From Brachypodium distachyon (lineage: Eukaryota; Streptophyta; Magnoliopsida; Poales; Poaceae), in NCBI RefSeq assembly GCF_000005505.3, contig NC_016131.3, forward strand, positions 50,391,355 through 50,455,354: a stretch of 64,000 nucleotides of DNA. Reading direction: 5' to 3'. Below are positions 15,001-26,155 of the stretch, in pieces. The position numbers and the translations under genes were made by a program. Each line of letters starts with the position of its first letter. Within the stretch, counting starts at the first letter, position 1. Below the pieces are notes generated by a model that saw only the letters and a list, made by a program, of their open reading frames with translations, ran no database searches and was not told the DNA's origin.

Positions 15001-18000
15001 ACCATCACTGGTAGTACAGCTCTTAGCAGGTTCAGCTTCAGCAGAATCAAGAATCCCATCAAGTTCCTTTGCCATCTGAAAATATGCCAAAAACATCAGT
15101 AAGCTCAACACATTGTAAAATGGATATTGCTAAAATAAATACAGATGAAATATTCACCTAGTAAGAACATATCGATACACAACACAAAAGAAGCCAGGCT
15201 AGGACGAGAAGGGACTCACATTGTGGAAAATGTAGCATAAGCATTCAGGCAGAAAGCGAATATTTGCAGCTTCCCCCCAAATAAGAAAGTAGAGAGCAAC
15301 TAGTATGATTTTTCTATTCTTGTTTACCGCTTCAAGACTACCAAAAAAACAGGTGATGACTGGTAAGCCTCCAGGAAGTTAACAGCATGCAAAAAAGAAA
15401 GCCCTCATAAGAAATTAAACTACCTGGTCCATGCAACACGCTTGCCCAAGAACCTACACCATTTGATGTAGTTGTCCAGAACTTTGCAGAAAACTTCTGT
15501 GACAGCCCTCTCATCGATTTTCTACAAGAGCCATGCACATGTTTATTGTATACTGCGATTAGCTAAGATATTAACATACACAGCTAAAATTTACTGATAA
15601 CTGGCCAGAAAAGAACAATGACGAATGTCAAATATTTCATATTTGTCTTATTGAAAATAAAAGGAACAACAGCAATAAGCATAGGCATTGCTGATTAATA
15701 GTAACTGATACCTCATCCATTACTGGGGACAGTTTCAAGATTGAGTTTGCAGCAAACACATTTACTTAACCAAAAAAAAAACAAGGTGGGAGGTGGGAGG
15801 TGGGAGCAATTTCCTCCACAGGGTACTTTGAACCCAGACACCCTTTTATTCGCTTGGTTGTCCGAGTTTTGAACCCAGGTGAATAGCATGCACTCATGCG
15901 AGACCACCAACCAAAATACGATCAGTTCCTCTAATGCTTGTGGTTTAAAATATATTGGTTGTGCTCATATATTCTATTCTACATCATATAATTCATGAAG
16001 CATTACACAGCGGGGATAAGGATCTGCGCATCCAGAAGCCTAATTTTGTTTGTTCAGATGTATCCAGATAAGAGGGAGAGAACTAACCGGTTCCGTCTCA
16101 TTAGGCAAGCTGAGACGGGACTGGGCATTGGCTAACGTAAGTGCCACATTTTCACGCTGATTCCGAACATTGTCGTCCTGAAACACGAACAAAAATCCAA
16201 TTACATTAGATACTCGATGCAGGCAGAATAACATGAACGAACCATGAAGTAGATGACAAACAACAGGAGTAGCAGCAAAAAGAAAGTAACAACTTGCCAT
16301 ATTGTTGCTTGATGAGTAATGAAGCCAAATAAGATGAGGTCATCAAGCTAAGCACTAAAAGAACTTGTGCATATATCTAAATTTCCACAATCTTCAGGTC
16401 TTCAAGGGCAAGGTTATCATGCAAAGACCTCTTCGGAACAATGAAATAGGGAAAGAACAAGATTGGAATTCCATGACTCGTTTAATCCTAACAGGATTAA
16501 AATATACAGCTCTAACAGGAGCAGCCAGCGTAGGACTGATAACTAGATTTGGCTTTAGTTTTTTCTTTTACCAAAGATTGGGCTTTAGTTAACCGAGATA
16601 CAAAAGTAGAAGTCAGAACCGACACCAAACACTACTTTACCACTAGTTGTTTCTCAAAGAGTCCAATCAATCAAAATATTCAAACTATAGACAACAGAGT
16701 GATCCACCGAGTGACTCATGGCGACTTAACATGCAGGATACCATATTAAACCATCGACACTTAAGGGAGGATCCAAAATAATGTGATGAAAACAAAGAAG
16801 AATGTGGCATAAGTTCAATAACCTGGAAGCCAAATACATATTGTAGAAGGTCAAAAATATCTTTTTGCCTTAGCTGTGGAGTGTCATAAGGAAACCGTGG
16901 CAGATCCTCACAGTTTTGAATTGCAGCTATTGCAGCCCTGACCTATTAAAGTTGCAAGAGATATGCAAGACCATTATGAAAAAAGTTACATGCAAAAAGG
17001 CATGAGACGACGGTATTTAACAAGAATAGAAAACATGGTTACCTCAGGGAAAAACCCCACAATATTTGCCACTGATGATGCATCAAGGGGTATAATATTG
17101 TAAGGCATAAGTTCGCCTCTCAGAGCTGCATCAGATCTTTTTATTTTCTTTATCTGAAAAAAGGCCAATGAGAAAAAAAAGTATCAGTTCCACAGAATAT
17201 AAATGTGAAGCAAACTACATGACTGTTCCAGGCTTTCAAGGACAGGAGTATATTTGGGATCAGCAGAATATGGCGCCGTGCAATTTTTCCCTGGGGACCA
17301 TTGTGGAAGGCAAAAAAACAGGCGTAGCGGTAGCAAGATCAGTTCTGTCATGATCAAGCAATTACCTCCTCTAGAATTTGTTTACCAAGTCTATCAGTCG
17401 GTGCTGGTCCAACAAGAATTTCCAAAACATCAAGCAAAGCCCTCAAAGTAGCATAGATCTTTTTCATTTCTACAGCCCTGGCTCCCATCCTGGTCATAGC
17501 GTAAAAAATGGAATGTTCATGAGCAACGTCATAACGTACATAAGATGATTCACCACACAAAACGTCAATAGAGAAGATAGTGTGAGAGGGATATGATAGT
17601 GCAGTCCTGATTTCTTTTCATCAAACAATTGTGCTCGGTAATCTTAAGAAAGAAGGCCAACTTAGCACTTAGCGTATCACATAAATAGATGGATACCTCC
17701 GACAGAGACGAAACAGTGCTGACAAAGAAGTTTGCGGGCCAAAATTCAAGTAAGAGAAAAATGTTATGACCCTACAGTTTCTGCATCATAATAAAGAGAA
17801 AAGCGTACTCTGTACTGAAAGTTCCCGATTCCCTCAGTCTCTCCTGCTCTCGTTGCATATCATCAACTCGACGCCGACTCTTGTATTCTAAATAGAAGTT
17901 CCAAAGGATCTCAATGTCATTTTGACGGTCAATTGAAGCCCCATCTTTCTTAGCAAGTTTTTGCTGCAGAATACCAAGACATCAATAGGAAGTAAGATAT

Positions 18001-20574
18001 CAAAGTGAAACCATTAACCGGGAAGTGATTAAACAGCGTTAGGAGTAACACTGTGAGAACTAGCATACCTTGATCACAGATGCTAAACCAGTTTTAAACT
18101 GCAGAACACCTCTCCCATCGCTGCTTGGATCCAGATTTTGGGCCATAGTGTATGCTTGTTCACAAACTGTAGGGCGACCAGAAAATTCAGTATGAAGTTT
18201 GCACGAGTGGAACTGCTGTATGCAAGAAAGTCCCACTAACTGAAGCTGAGAAAAACACATTCACACATAACCGAATGCAAAGGTGCATAAGTACACTGCC
18301 AGATCCATGTTCTTCTCCCCGTAATCATACAGAACTAAGGACCTAAATATGGGGTCCAGCTCAAGGTGGGCTAGCTAAAGTAGATATGGAGAGATAAGAT
18401 CGAGAGGCATTTCTTTTATCAACTGAAATATGAGAATGGGTCATCGTTAGTAGTCACAAATGGAAAGATATTGACATGGGCTCTGGTACTTCGAACTATA
18501 TTATTTATGCTACTGTGACAGAATATATGTGAAATTGTGAGGGTTAGCAGGATTGGTATTTTACCATCAAGTAGTACTACTTTGTGAGTCGGATTTTAGG
18601 TTAGCAGGGTTGATATTCCAGGAGCAGAAGAGGAATATATCTTGGCTAGGAGGGTGGCAACAGAGGCAGTGCATGGCAGGACAGATAAAGGATCGCATGC
18701 TGGCCGTAGAGCATGGAAATGCTAATGGGATGCACAGTACTAATCAATGGGCATGCCTGATAAAAGATGATCTCTGGGCAGCGAAGCTATCTAGTATGTA
18801 TGTCAAGGTAGGTGAGTCTTTGCCGAGAGTTCCACCGCCAGAACCATTTAAGACTGAGGTGCAAAGCAACTTCAGGACTCGACCAAGATGGATCCTTATC
18901 AGTGCAGTCCAAATTCTTCTATAACTACAACCATGTCACAGAAAAGAATCGCTTAATCGGAGGTGTCCTTGTAATTAGTTTTGGGCCGAGACCTGGTATG
19001 GCATCTATGCCTGCCTTTCCTGTTCCTAGTTGTTTTTGTTTGTTTCTTTCGAGTTGTAGAAAGATAGGAGTCCGAATGAGGTGCAACCCAACTTCAGGAC
19101 TCGACCAAGGGGTGTGGTCAGTTTTAAGGGAGTAGAAACTTCTGTTATCTTTTATAGGTTAATCAAAGACACAGCACAAGAACGTGCCAGGGTCGACCAA
19201 ATACCAAGTGTGTTTTCAGATTTTTCCCGTCTAGGATTTCTTTCTGTTGGTGCAAGCTAGGAGCAATTGTTCATGGGATTTTTTCACGGAACCTAAAGGG
19301 TTCGGCTTATTGGTTGTTGTGTAAGTTCCAAATAAGTGTATCCTTCACTTCTCAGGCTTCGCTGGTTGTAGTAACATTTGTTTGGGTAGGAGAACATGTA
19401 CTTTCAGGAATCAGAATATTTCAAATCAAGTACTCCCTCCGGCCAGAATTACTTGTCATCACTGATTTAGTTGTACTAAATCTGGGACAAGTATATGGGT
19501 CGGAGGGAGTAACTCTTTTCACTGATTGGTGGCATCATTATACAGTTCCTTGGCCTGCCATCCATTCCTCTGTTTGTTTGATTTTTATACCACGAAATCT
19601 GAATCAATTCAAGCACATCAGCTTGACTCAAAGTCTCGTTCCGTTTGTAATGCAGATGCCAAGCGTTTGACTGGCAGGTGGTTCGAACCGTCCGTGCAGA
19701 GCGACATGCAGCTCTGGCCATTCAAGGTCATTCCCGGCCCTGCTGACAAGCCGGTGATTGGCTGGACGAGGGTCGCGACCTTGATTTCCGTTGGATTTTT
19801 CTTGTTAGGCCAGAAACTAATCCGTCAATTTTACTTGCTGCACATTGTCTCTGGACAAACGTATATACTATTGCCGTTGCGTTACTAGCCATTGTCGTCG
19901 CTCGCATATATCTGATAGTACCATTTGCTTCGAGCCAGGCGTGACAATAATTGTCTATCTGATACACTTGCTACTAGAGGGAGGATTCAGTGAGATTGTA
20001 TTTCTGTTGCTCAGTGCACCATTTTAGATTGGGCAACCCAACGCCTAGTTTGAGTGTCGTCATCAGGTAGTAGTATCAGAGCTAGCTAAGGTTGCTCACG
20101 GTACAGAAAAAACAGGAGTAATCAATTAATAACTATGTGAGTTACTATAATTGGCAAAGAAAATCCCTCGAGTAAACGTTACGGCACGCCGGTAGTGGCG
20201 GTGGTGGTGAGGTTGGTTGAGAATGGTGGGATACTGGGGTGGGAGTGGAGACGGTAGCAAGAGAGAGGGGGTGGGGGCGTACGGATCCGGGCGACGTTGG
20301 GGTCGTCGTCCTCGATGTCGTCGGCGGCCTGCAGGATCTGCTCGATGTTGGTGGTCCGCCCGAGCGAGGGCGGCACGGCGGACGCGAGCCCGGCGCCCCC
20401 CGCGTGCGCGGCGGACGCGGACACGCCCCCTCCGCCGCCGCCGCCGGGCCGGCCGTGGTCCCGGTCCCGCTTCAGCGCCGCCCGGACCAGCCGCTCCCAG
20501 TTCTCCGCCACCCTCTCCGGCCCCCCAACGCCGCCACCGCCGCGGGGCGGCCTCCGCCTCGCCGATGACGCCAT
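42..20574 (-). CDS. GSL8: Callose synthase (1,3-beta-glucan synthase), GSL8/CalS10 type, complete
   Basis: Plasma-membrane enzyme that polymerises UDP-glucose into callose; in Arabidopsis this subfamily serves cell-plate formation, pollen development and plasmodesmata (family knowledge). I traced 51 exons joined by GT-AG introns with no frame break, giving 5,775 nt and 1,924 aa, close to the ~1,900 aa of known CalS10. Visible marks: N-terminal [35 protein letters not shown] and [28 protein letters not shown] near residue 450; the glucan synthase core with [14 protein letters not shown] near 1145, [14 protein letters not shown] just before [18 protein letters not shown] near 1446, [15 protein letters not shown], and several C-terminal membrane segments ending in [19 protein letters not shown] and TGA. 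Start chosen at the first in-frame ATG before the GSL8-like opening; the reading is GC-rich and alanine/arginine-rich there. It closely resembles what I recall of the rice chromosome 6 orthologue. No missing catalytic segment or premature stop was seen. Confidence 0.96.
8293..9590. repeat. Diverged duplicated segment in two GSL8 introns
   Basis: Sequence at 8293-8460 (intron after exon 31) and 9481-9590 (intron after exon 29) share an opening CATTGACAC(A/G)AGATGC and a later ATTCACAACAGAATTT followed by a TTTGGATTTG stretch. The first copy carries extra internal sequence. They look like two copies of a small non-coding repeat, with exons 30 and 31 lying between them. No terminal features were recognised, so the class is unknown. 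Confidence 0.5.
18167..20282 (-). other. Large first intron of GSL8
   Basis: This 2.1-kb intron separates the first exon from the second. It holds a Stowaway MITE (19433-19509) and a direct repeat of about 32 bp (18856-18887 and 19078-19109, sharing CTTCAGGACTCGACCAAG). Several short ORFs lie inside, but none has recognisable protein similarity or codon bias and I treat them as chance. Confidence 0.75.
19433..19509. mobile_element. Stowaway MITE in GSL8 intron 1
   Basis: A 77-bp element opens with CTCCCTCCGGCC and closes with the near-inverse GGTCGGAGGGAG. It is flanked by TA on both sides, the Tc1/mariner target duplication. The interior is partly self-complementary, as in grass Stowaway elements. 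It has no coding capacity. Confidence 0.9.
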
Positions 20575-21494
20575 CGCCCCCGCCGCCGACCGGTCGTCCC
20601 GCCCTGGCAGCAGGAGCTAGTGGTAGAAGGAGGAGGCGCGCGATCTGGGTCTGGGTTTGGGGTTGGGGTTGGGGAGCGAGTGTGGGTTTGGGGAATTCAA
20701 AAAGGCTTTTGTCGATTTTACTCTGGAGAAGAAGAGAAGTGGAGCCTGGGGGTCACGTGGGACGCGGTAGCGTGCGAGCGCGCGACGCGGGGGCGACCCG
20801 ACCGGTCAGTCAGCCCGGCCGGCTTCGGCCTTCGGGTGGGGCGGCGGCGCGATCTTTTTTTCCTTCTTCTTTCTTTTTTCCGAAGCTAGGGGAATGAAGA
20901 GTCAAAAAAAAAAGTGTTGAACCATGAGTGGAGGCCTGGGTACTCAATTCGTGGGTACCTTCCACGAGCCCACGACGGCGTCGTGCTCGTATTGGGCCGA
21001 CGACTCCAACCAACAAGGACTTGGAACTTGGAAGGCCCATTTCATGCGAGTTGCCCGCGCCTCATGCGGCCCAGAACGTGCCGATGCCTCCCTCGTCAAC
21101 AACACAACATTCGCTCAAATAAATAAATAAGACACACAACTTCTGTCCTCAAAAAAAAAACACACACACACAACTTCTCCCCCACTTGCTCGTCTGAATC
21201 TCTCTCGTGTGTCTTAATCCCGTCCCTGCTTTTGTTGCTTATTATTAAGTGGTAGTACTGTACTGTATGCAAGGCTAATAAACTGCAACGTTTGATCATC
21301 TCCAAGTCGAAGTACTCCAAGCAAGAACACACAAACACACACACACATATATATATACAGAAACAGGATACAGTAAGTACATTTTGCTGTCGAGAAAAGA
21401 AATCGACAGATAAACGATACAGGTACAGAGGTACAGGGTAACGCTAGCCAGCTGCTCGTAGTGCAGGGTAACGTAGAGGATCAAGGCTTGCTAG
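20575..21494. other. Spacer between GSL8 and LEA_1 gene A
   Basis: This holds the upstream region of GSL8 and the 3' side of the LEA gene, whose stop is at 21495. A CACGTG core lies near 20755. A GC-rich stretch (20575-20850) is followed by more ordinary sequence with CA microsatellite runs around 21160-21175 and 21330-21350. The overlapping ORFs on both strands at 20217-20897 are compositional shadows of the GC-rich first exon. No further gene is recognised. Confidence 0.6.
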
Positions 21495-21842
21495 CTAGTA
21501 ATGGTGCCCAGCGCCACCGGCCGGAGGGTAATACCCGGCCGGCGCCGGAGCGGCCGCCGCGACGCCATGATTCTTGTTGTTGTGATGATGGCTGCCGCCC
21601 ATGATGCCGTGCTTGTGGAGGCGGTGTTCGATGGCTTCTTCCCGGTGGACGGCCTTGTCCTGGTGAAGCTCCATCTTGGCAGCGGCGACCTTGGCTTTCC
21701 CCCTCTCGTGCGCCAGCTCCTTCTCCGCCTTGGACCTCGCCGTCGCCGCCTCCGCCTTCTCCTCCGCCTTCGCCTGCGCCACTTTCGCTTTCGCTCTCGC
21801 CGCGCTCACGCCGTCCTTCACCTTCTCCTTCGCCGCCTGCAT
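21495..21842 (-). CDS. LEA_1 family (group 4/D-113-like) late embryogenesis abundant protein, copy A
   Basis: A single-exon gene encodes 115 aa. The N-terminal ~75 residues form a charged Ala/Lys/Glu-rich amphipathic helix (MQAAKEKVKDGVSAARAKAK, then KAEEKAEAATARSKAEKELA), the hallmark of the LEA_1 domain. The tail is His/Gly/Pro-rich and ends GYYPPAGGAGHHY. Such proteins are hydrophilic, mostly disordered in water, and thought to protect membranes and enzymes during desiccation in seeds and stressed tissue (family knowledge). The start ATG follows a GA-rich leader and an upstream TATA motif. The promoter carries several CACGTG cores, as expected for ABA control. It is nearly identical to the gene at 40492-40821, which runs in the opposite orientation. 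The long ORF on the opposite strand is a GC-bias shadow. Confidence 0.94.
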   Translation of the reverse strand: MQAAKEKVKDGVSAARAKAKVAQAKAEEKAEAATARSKAEKELAHERGKAKVAAAKMELHQDKAVHREEAIEHRLHKHGIMGGSHHHNNKNHGVAAAAPAPAGYYPPAGGAGHHY

Positions 21843-21977
21843 CCTGATGGCTCTCTAGGACTCCGTCAAATGTATGATCTTCTTCTTCTTCGCTCGCTGG
21901 CTGGCTGTGATCGATGGATCGATGGAGTCTGGATGGATGATTTGCTAGTCTGTTTGTTGGAACAGGGTTCAGAGCTT

Positions 21978-22072
21978 CTTATAATGGCGGGCGACGAGTC
22001 GTTGGATGCCACGTGGAGCGACACGTGGGGGCAGAGCATGGCATGGCATGGAGTGCACGACGGCCACGTGGC
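21978..22072 (-). promoter_or_regulatory. G-box/ABRE promoter of LEA gene A
   Basis: Reading the minus strand, TTATAAG at about 21978-21984 sits at the position of a TATA box, about 135 bp before the ATG. Upstream are CACGTG cores at about 22010-22015, 22022-22027 and 22065-22070, and a further ACGTC-type element near 22120. ACGTG cores bound by bZIP factors are the classical ABA-response elements. The same TATA sequence and a CCCCCACGTGTC element recur before the second LEA gene. Confidence 0.75.
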
Positions 22073-22238
22073 AGATCCGCCGGTGCTTCGAGAGAAGGAA
22101 TGAGCACACGTACGCTGCGCACGTCATCAAAAGAATCGAGAACCTTTCTGATATTTTTCAAAGTTTATCCTGAGACACTGGCGCTTTTCTGGTTTTCTGA
22201 TGTGAAATTATGCTAGCTTCGAGTTTAGGGTAAAGACG

Positions 22239-22416
22239 AAGGGACTGTTTGGTTTGATGCCGCAGTAGCCTTTCCAAAAAATTGGTTGCTAAAAGTTTGG
22301 TTGAGGATTATTTTTCTCGTGAGTTGGCCAATTTTGACCAAAATAATGAATTAAAATTGGCAGTGAAGTTTTGACTTGTCAAATAATTGGCTCTCATCTA
22401 AACAAGAACCAACTAG
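22239..22416. mobile_element. MITE-like sequence abutting a Helitron-like 3' end
   Basis: The stretch 22239-22412 opens with GGGACTGTTTGGTTTGATG and closes with a partly inverse CATCTAAACAAGAACC, resembling terminal repeats of small grass DNA transposons, but no clear target duplication was found. Directly after it, minus-strand reading of 22413-22435 gives AACGCACGG and then CACTAG before a T, which resembles a Helitron 3' terminus. The partner end was not found, so both assignments are tentative. Confidence 0.35.
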
Positions 22417-22435
22417 TGAAGTGTCCGTGCGTTAT

Positions 22436-24001
22436 ACTGACAAACTCATTTTCTTGACAGCATATCTCGCCACAATCAAATATAATAATAAACATAAAAA
22501 AATTAATATGTAAGGCATGCATGGCTGCTAACACGTGGCAAACATTGACATCTTTCTCTTGCTACACCAGTGTTGACCATCCCGGACAATTCCGGTATCT
22601 TTGCATCTCCTTTCGCTCTAGCATTGCACTTCCGGTGCCGTCTCTAACACCATCATCTACAATAGTAGCCTAAGAGGATTCTCTTCTCGAGTACACAGAA
22701 CAAAGACTTTTCTAAGTGAACTAAATCTTCAGAATAGATCGGTATTCATTTCCCTAGGCTTAAGGATTCTCTTAGACTTGCTATGCTATCTAAGTCTTAC
22801 TGATAATGTAACTTAACTCATCCGTGTGTTTTGTGTCCTGTGGGCTCCCCCTCTACTTGTACCTGTACATTTTATTTTATTGTAGATATCTGTACATTTC
22901 TTTTTCCTGTAGTACATTTGCTGTCTGAGTCTCCTACAGTTTCTTCTCAAAAAATCCTCTCAGTGTCCACATAAAGTAAGCACAAGGAAAACCGGCTAAG
23001 ATCGAAACCCCGGCTGTTAGGGATTTTTTGTGTCGTGAAACTATTCTAGAAGATGGAACTATTATAGTATGCTGACCGTTGACGACGGTTTAATGGGGAC
23101 AGGAGTGCCTGCATCTCTGTCCCCATTAAACCAACCTCGGATTTGTCCTAGTTTGCCACAACATCTTTGTTCGTACGTTCGAGAGTATTAGAAGAGCATC
23201 TAGCAGCTGCTGGTACATAAGTTGATGCCATCGTCTAATCAGTTAACATGCCGATGAACACACAAGATGATGTTTTAGATTAATTTGTCCCTGTGATAGG
23301 TAGTAGGAAATATATTGTGTCATGCGTGCGTCGATTATCCTGCGGGAATCAAATCAGTGCTACGTACTCCCTCGTACTGAAATAAGTGTCGCGGATTTGT
23401 GGAAGAAGTTATGTAAAGACGGAGGCGGTACTATATTGTATTGGTCTGAGAAAAAGCAGTTAAAACTTACAAGCGTGTTTTCAATTGAAACATATAGTAC
23501 GTGCATATACTGAAAGACAGGTGCATGTACGTGTTCGTGTGGGTGGTGTGCATCCTTGTAATCTAAAAATATATGTCCGAAAAGAAAGGCAAATTATATT
23601 ATGGGGTCGGCATCGATCCATGTATTATCAAACTTGGCTGGAGATTTTGCTGTTTGATCGTGTCTCGCGTTGATCACGACTACTCGCCCATGATCCATCC
23701 TATCAATTAACGCATGCATGGACCCTGAGCTAGCTATAGCTTCTACCCCTTTCTTAGTCAGGGCCCATGTCTAGCTATCTCTTTTTTTTCGGGTGACCTA
23801 GCTATCTATAGCTAGCTACATCTTTCTTCTTTCTTTGCTTGACAAGGACAGTAGATCATGCATGCCCAATCGATCTATATGGCGATTTAAGTGCTTAATT
23901 AAGGCCTCAAAACAGCAATACTACAATGGTATTAACTATCAGGCGCCCTAGCAGCATGCATGCAGGTGTGTATATAGTGAAATTTCTGGCTATATAAGTT
24001 T
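22436..24001. other. Spacer left of the CACTA element
   Basis: AT-rich non-coding sequence with no recognisable gene. It contains a perfect 16-bp hairpin (23087-23132) and a Stowaway-like fragment near 23367 (CTCCCTCGTACTGAAATAAG). Short ORFs here show no conserved features. Confidence 0.55.
23087..23132. repeat. Perfect 16-bp inverted repeat (hairpin)
   Basis: GGTTTAATGGGGACAG at 23087-23102 and its exact reverse complement at 23117-23132 are separated by 14 bases. It could be the core of a degraded MITE or a stable RNA hairpin. No poly-T tract or other terminator context exists, and the stem is short for a plant microRNA precursor. Confidence 0.7.
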
Positions 24002-25499
24002 CACTACTACAAAACAGGACATCAGCAACGGGCTTAAAACGCTATCAGTAACGGGCAGGACGACCGTCACTAATTAGATGTCATCAGTGAGGGGCTCAAC
24101 GCCCGTTAGTGATGTTGGTACTCATCAGTGGCGGGCCTACCTCCTGGACCGACACTAATGTGTATTTCGTGATTTAAAAAAAAAAGGCAGGCCCCAGGCC
24201 AGCATGTTCATCAATTCACCGAATCACAAATAAAAAAAAGCAATTAATCACAACAAATCTGTATATAGCTACAAGCAGTATTTTCGACACCACAAGAAAT
24301 TTGCATATGCGTACAGATCGAATATACAAGTTTGTATACAAAAACAAAACACTAGCTCGCCAAATCAATTTACTTCCAAACATGCTCGCCGGGCCAGCCA
24401 CGATGAGATATCTGTGTGTGTGAGAGAGTGAACTTTAGAAAGAACCGAGAGAGGAAGAGAGGGAGAGAAGCAAGAAGGTGAAAGAATACCGATGGAGGCA
24501 GATCCGGCGGTAGGCGGGCTCGGGGGCGGCGGATCCAACGGCGCGCCGGGTCTTGGACGGCGGATCCGGCGGCCGGCGGCCCGTTGGAGGCCAGATCCGA
24601 GCGAGTCTGCAAGAGAGAGAGAGAGAGAGAAAGAGAGAGGGGTGAGATTGAGAGAGGGAGATAGGTTGAGATGCATTGAGAGAGGCTGGATCCACCGTAC
24701 CTGTAGCGTGGTCGGTGGCGGGGACGAGCATGGCCGGGGGGGGCGTGGCGGGGAGCGGGGCCAGCGGCAAGGGGGTGCGGGGCCGGGAGCGTGGCCGGCG
24801 GCGGGGGGGGGGGGTGCGCGACCGGGGGCAGGAGTCTGACGGGAGAGCGTGGCCGGGTGCGGGGCCGGCGACGAGGGGGGGGGGGGTGCGCGGCTGCCGC
24901 TGCCGTTGCTGGAGGAAGGGAGAAGGGGCGGGGCAGAAGAGAGGAGAGAGCAAGGTCACCCGTGTGTGGACTGTGGAGAGAAGAGAGCAGAGGAAGAGTT
25001 CGGGGCTACGGGCCAGGGAGAGAAGAGGCAGATCGATGGATGGGGGCGGGGATGAGGGAGAGAAAAGGGGTGGGGTTTGGGAAGGGGTTATTTATACATC
25101 CTCTCAAACCCTAACAAATAATGGGCCGGCCCAATTAAAGAGCGGGGCACAAAGAAACATCAGTGGCGGGCATAGATGAAAGAACCGCCACTCATATGTG
25201 TCTCTCTGCATTTTGCTATTTTCCACATTAGACCATCAGTGACGGGCCTCCCGCGCCCTTTACTGATGAGTGGTCATCAGTGACGGGCCCCGCACGCCCG
25301 TCACTGTTGAGGGTCATCAGTGACGGACGAGCACGTGACCGTCCCTGATGATGCTCATCAGTGACGGATGAGCACGTGACCGTCCCTGATGATGCTCATC
25401 AGTGACGGGCGTGGTAGACCCGTGACTGATGATGGTCATCAGTGACAGGCTTTTCACGTCACTGATGACTCGTCACATATGCACTGTTTTGTAGTAGTG
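24002..25499. mobile_element. Non-autonomous CACTA (En/Spm) transposon, complete
   Basis: The left end reads CACTACTACAAAACAG and the right end is its near-exact inverse, CTGTTTTGTAGTAGTG. Both flanks carry the 3-bp duplication TTT (23999-24001 and 25500-25502), the target size of CACTA elements. The subterminal regions are packed with copies of ATCAGTGACGGGC in both orientations, typical of transposase-binding repeats in this superfamily, including two adjacent copies of a unit of about 45 bp around 25315-25405. At 1,498 bp there is no room for a transposase. The interior (about 24360-25130) is GC-rich and looks like captured host sequence. Confidence 0.95.
24360..25130 (-). other. Captured promoter and 5' gene-like cargo inside the CACTA element
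   Basis: Read on the minus strand, the cargo starts with a GGGCCGGCCCATTA site, a TTAGGGTTT telo-box (25106-25114) and TATAAATAA (25088-25096). A long pyrimidine-rich leader follows, then GC-rich segments separated by a possible intron flanked by ACAG/GTACGG and TCTTGCAG with a CT-rich tract before the acceptor. This order resembles the promoter and first exons of a plant housekeeping gene. The proline/arginine-rich ORFs here (for example 24435-24959) are not recognised as a known protein and are interrupted by low-complexity G and GA runs. Confidence 0.5.
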
Positions 25500-26064
25500 T
25501 TTAACTTCTGGCCCAAAGTGATCCACCCATGCATGTATATAAGGGGCGGAGGCAGAAAAAAACATAGTGAGGACCAGAATAGAAGAGATGGTTTATTGGA
25601 GGCGGGGGCCGGGACGAAGCATAAAAACTGAAACTTATAAGATAAAATTGGAAAGGTTGTGAACGGCTTAAATAAAAATTTCAAATCTTCCGGGGGTGGG
25701 GGTGGGGGGGGCTAAGCCTCGTGCTGGCCTGGGTTCTGCCTCCGTCCCTGTGTACATAGTTGCCGAGCTTTTCTTTTAGGGAATGGCTGTCAAGCTTTCG
25801 ACCGATATAACGTATATATGCATGGACCTTTTCGTTATGCCAAATTTTCATTTGCCAATGTGCATCGCTCCAATGTTTGTACACCACACATATATACTTG
25901 AGCTGCTGCAAAGGTTGGCACCACACATGGTAAATGTGCTACATGCATATATATGCACATGAATGATGGATATACACACACATCGATGGTGCAACGTCGA
26001 GATCACAAGGCTAAGAAATGATCACGTCGCCTAGCGCGCTAGCTAGTCATGATTATAAATTCTT

Positions 26065-26155
26065 GACTTAAATTTATCCAAATATAGATGTATCTATTCT
26101 TAAAAAGTGTGTAGATACATGTAATATTTCGACAACAATTTAGGATCGGAGGAAG
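26065..26155. mobile_element. Truncated Stowaway-like MITE
   Basis: The right end GATCGGAGGAAG followed by TA and an interior with paired TAGATGTATCTA / GTAGATACATG segments resemble grass Stowaway elements. The left terminus with CTCCCTCC is missing or mutated. Confidence 0.5.

Larger units (their letters stand above)
42..20574 (-). other. GSL8: Exon map of the GSL8 gene (51 coding exons)
   Basis: Coding exons in transcript order: 20283-20574, 18069-18166, 17809-17963, 17366-17489, 17043-17153, 16823-16942, 16088-16177, 15424-15521, 15220-15337, 14947-15075, 14472-14548, 14308-14386, 13621-13713, 13408-13510, 13060-13183, 12787-12976, 12653-12705, 12136-12196, 11950-12031, 11819-11868, 11632-11718, 11480-11556, 11324-11348, 10804-10898, 10647-10728, 10374-10534, 10139-10259, 9855-9952, 9664-9754, 9160-9320, 8973-9082, 7588-7719, 7341-7409, 7083-7260, 6627-6744, 6037-6156, 5492-5607, 5321-5401, 5064-5176, 4707-4759, 4120-4296, 3351-3398, 3084-3242, 2889-3002, 2723-2811, 1668-1826, 1275-1377, 1044-1163, 655-705, 381-563, 42-278. 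Phases match at every junction. Exon 23 is only 25 nt. For exon 14 the donor was chosen two bases inside an alternative GT because only this choice keeps the frame. Untranslated exons were not determined. Confidence 0.88.

Noticed and set aside
20217..20897. 226-aa Arg/Pro-rich ORF opposite the GSL8 start
   Set aside because: Overlaps the first exon of GSL8 in antisense with low-complexity composition. Several frames are open simultaneously, as expected from GC bias.
21501..22103. 200-aa ORF on the plus strand over LEA gene A
   Set aside because: It is the antisense shadow of a GC-rich LEA coding and promoter region. The same shadow appears opposite LEA gene B, and only the sense frame has the LEA_1 pattern.
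24435..24959. Proline-rich 174-aa ORF in the CACTA cargo as a real gene
   Set aside because: It crosses apparent splice sites and CT/G homopolymer runs, and no conserved domain is visible. Treated as captured and decayed sequence.
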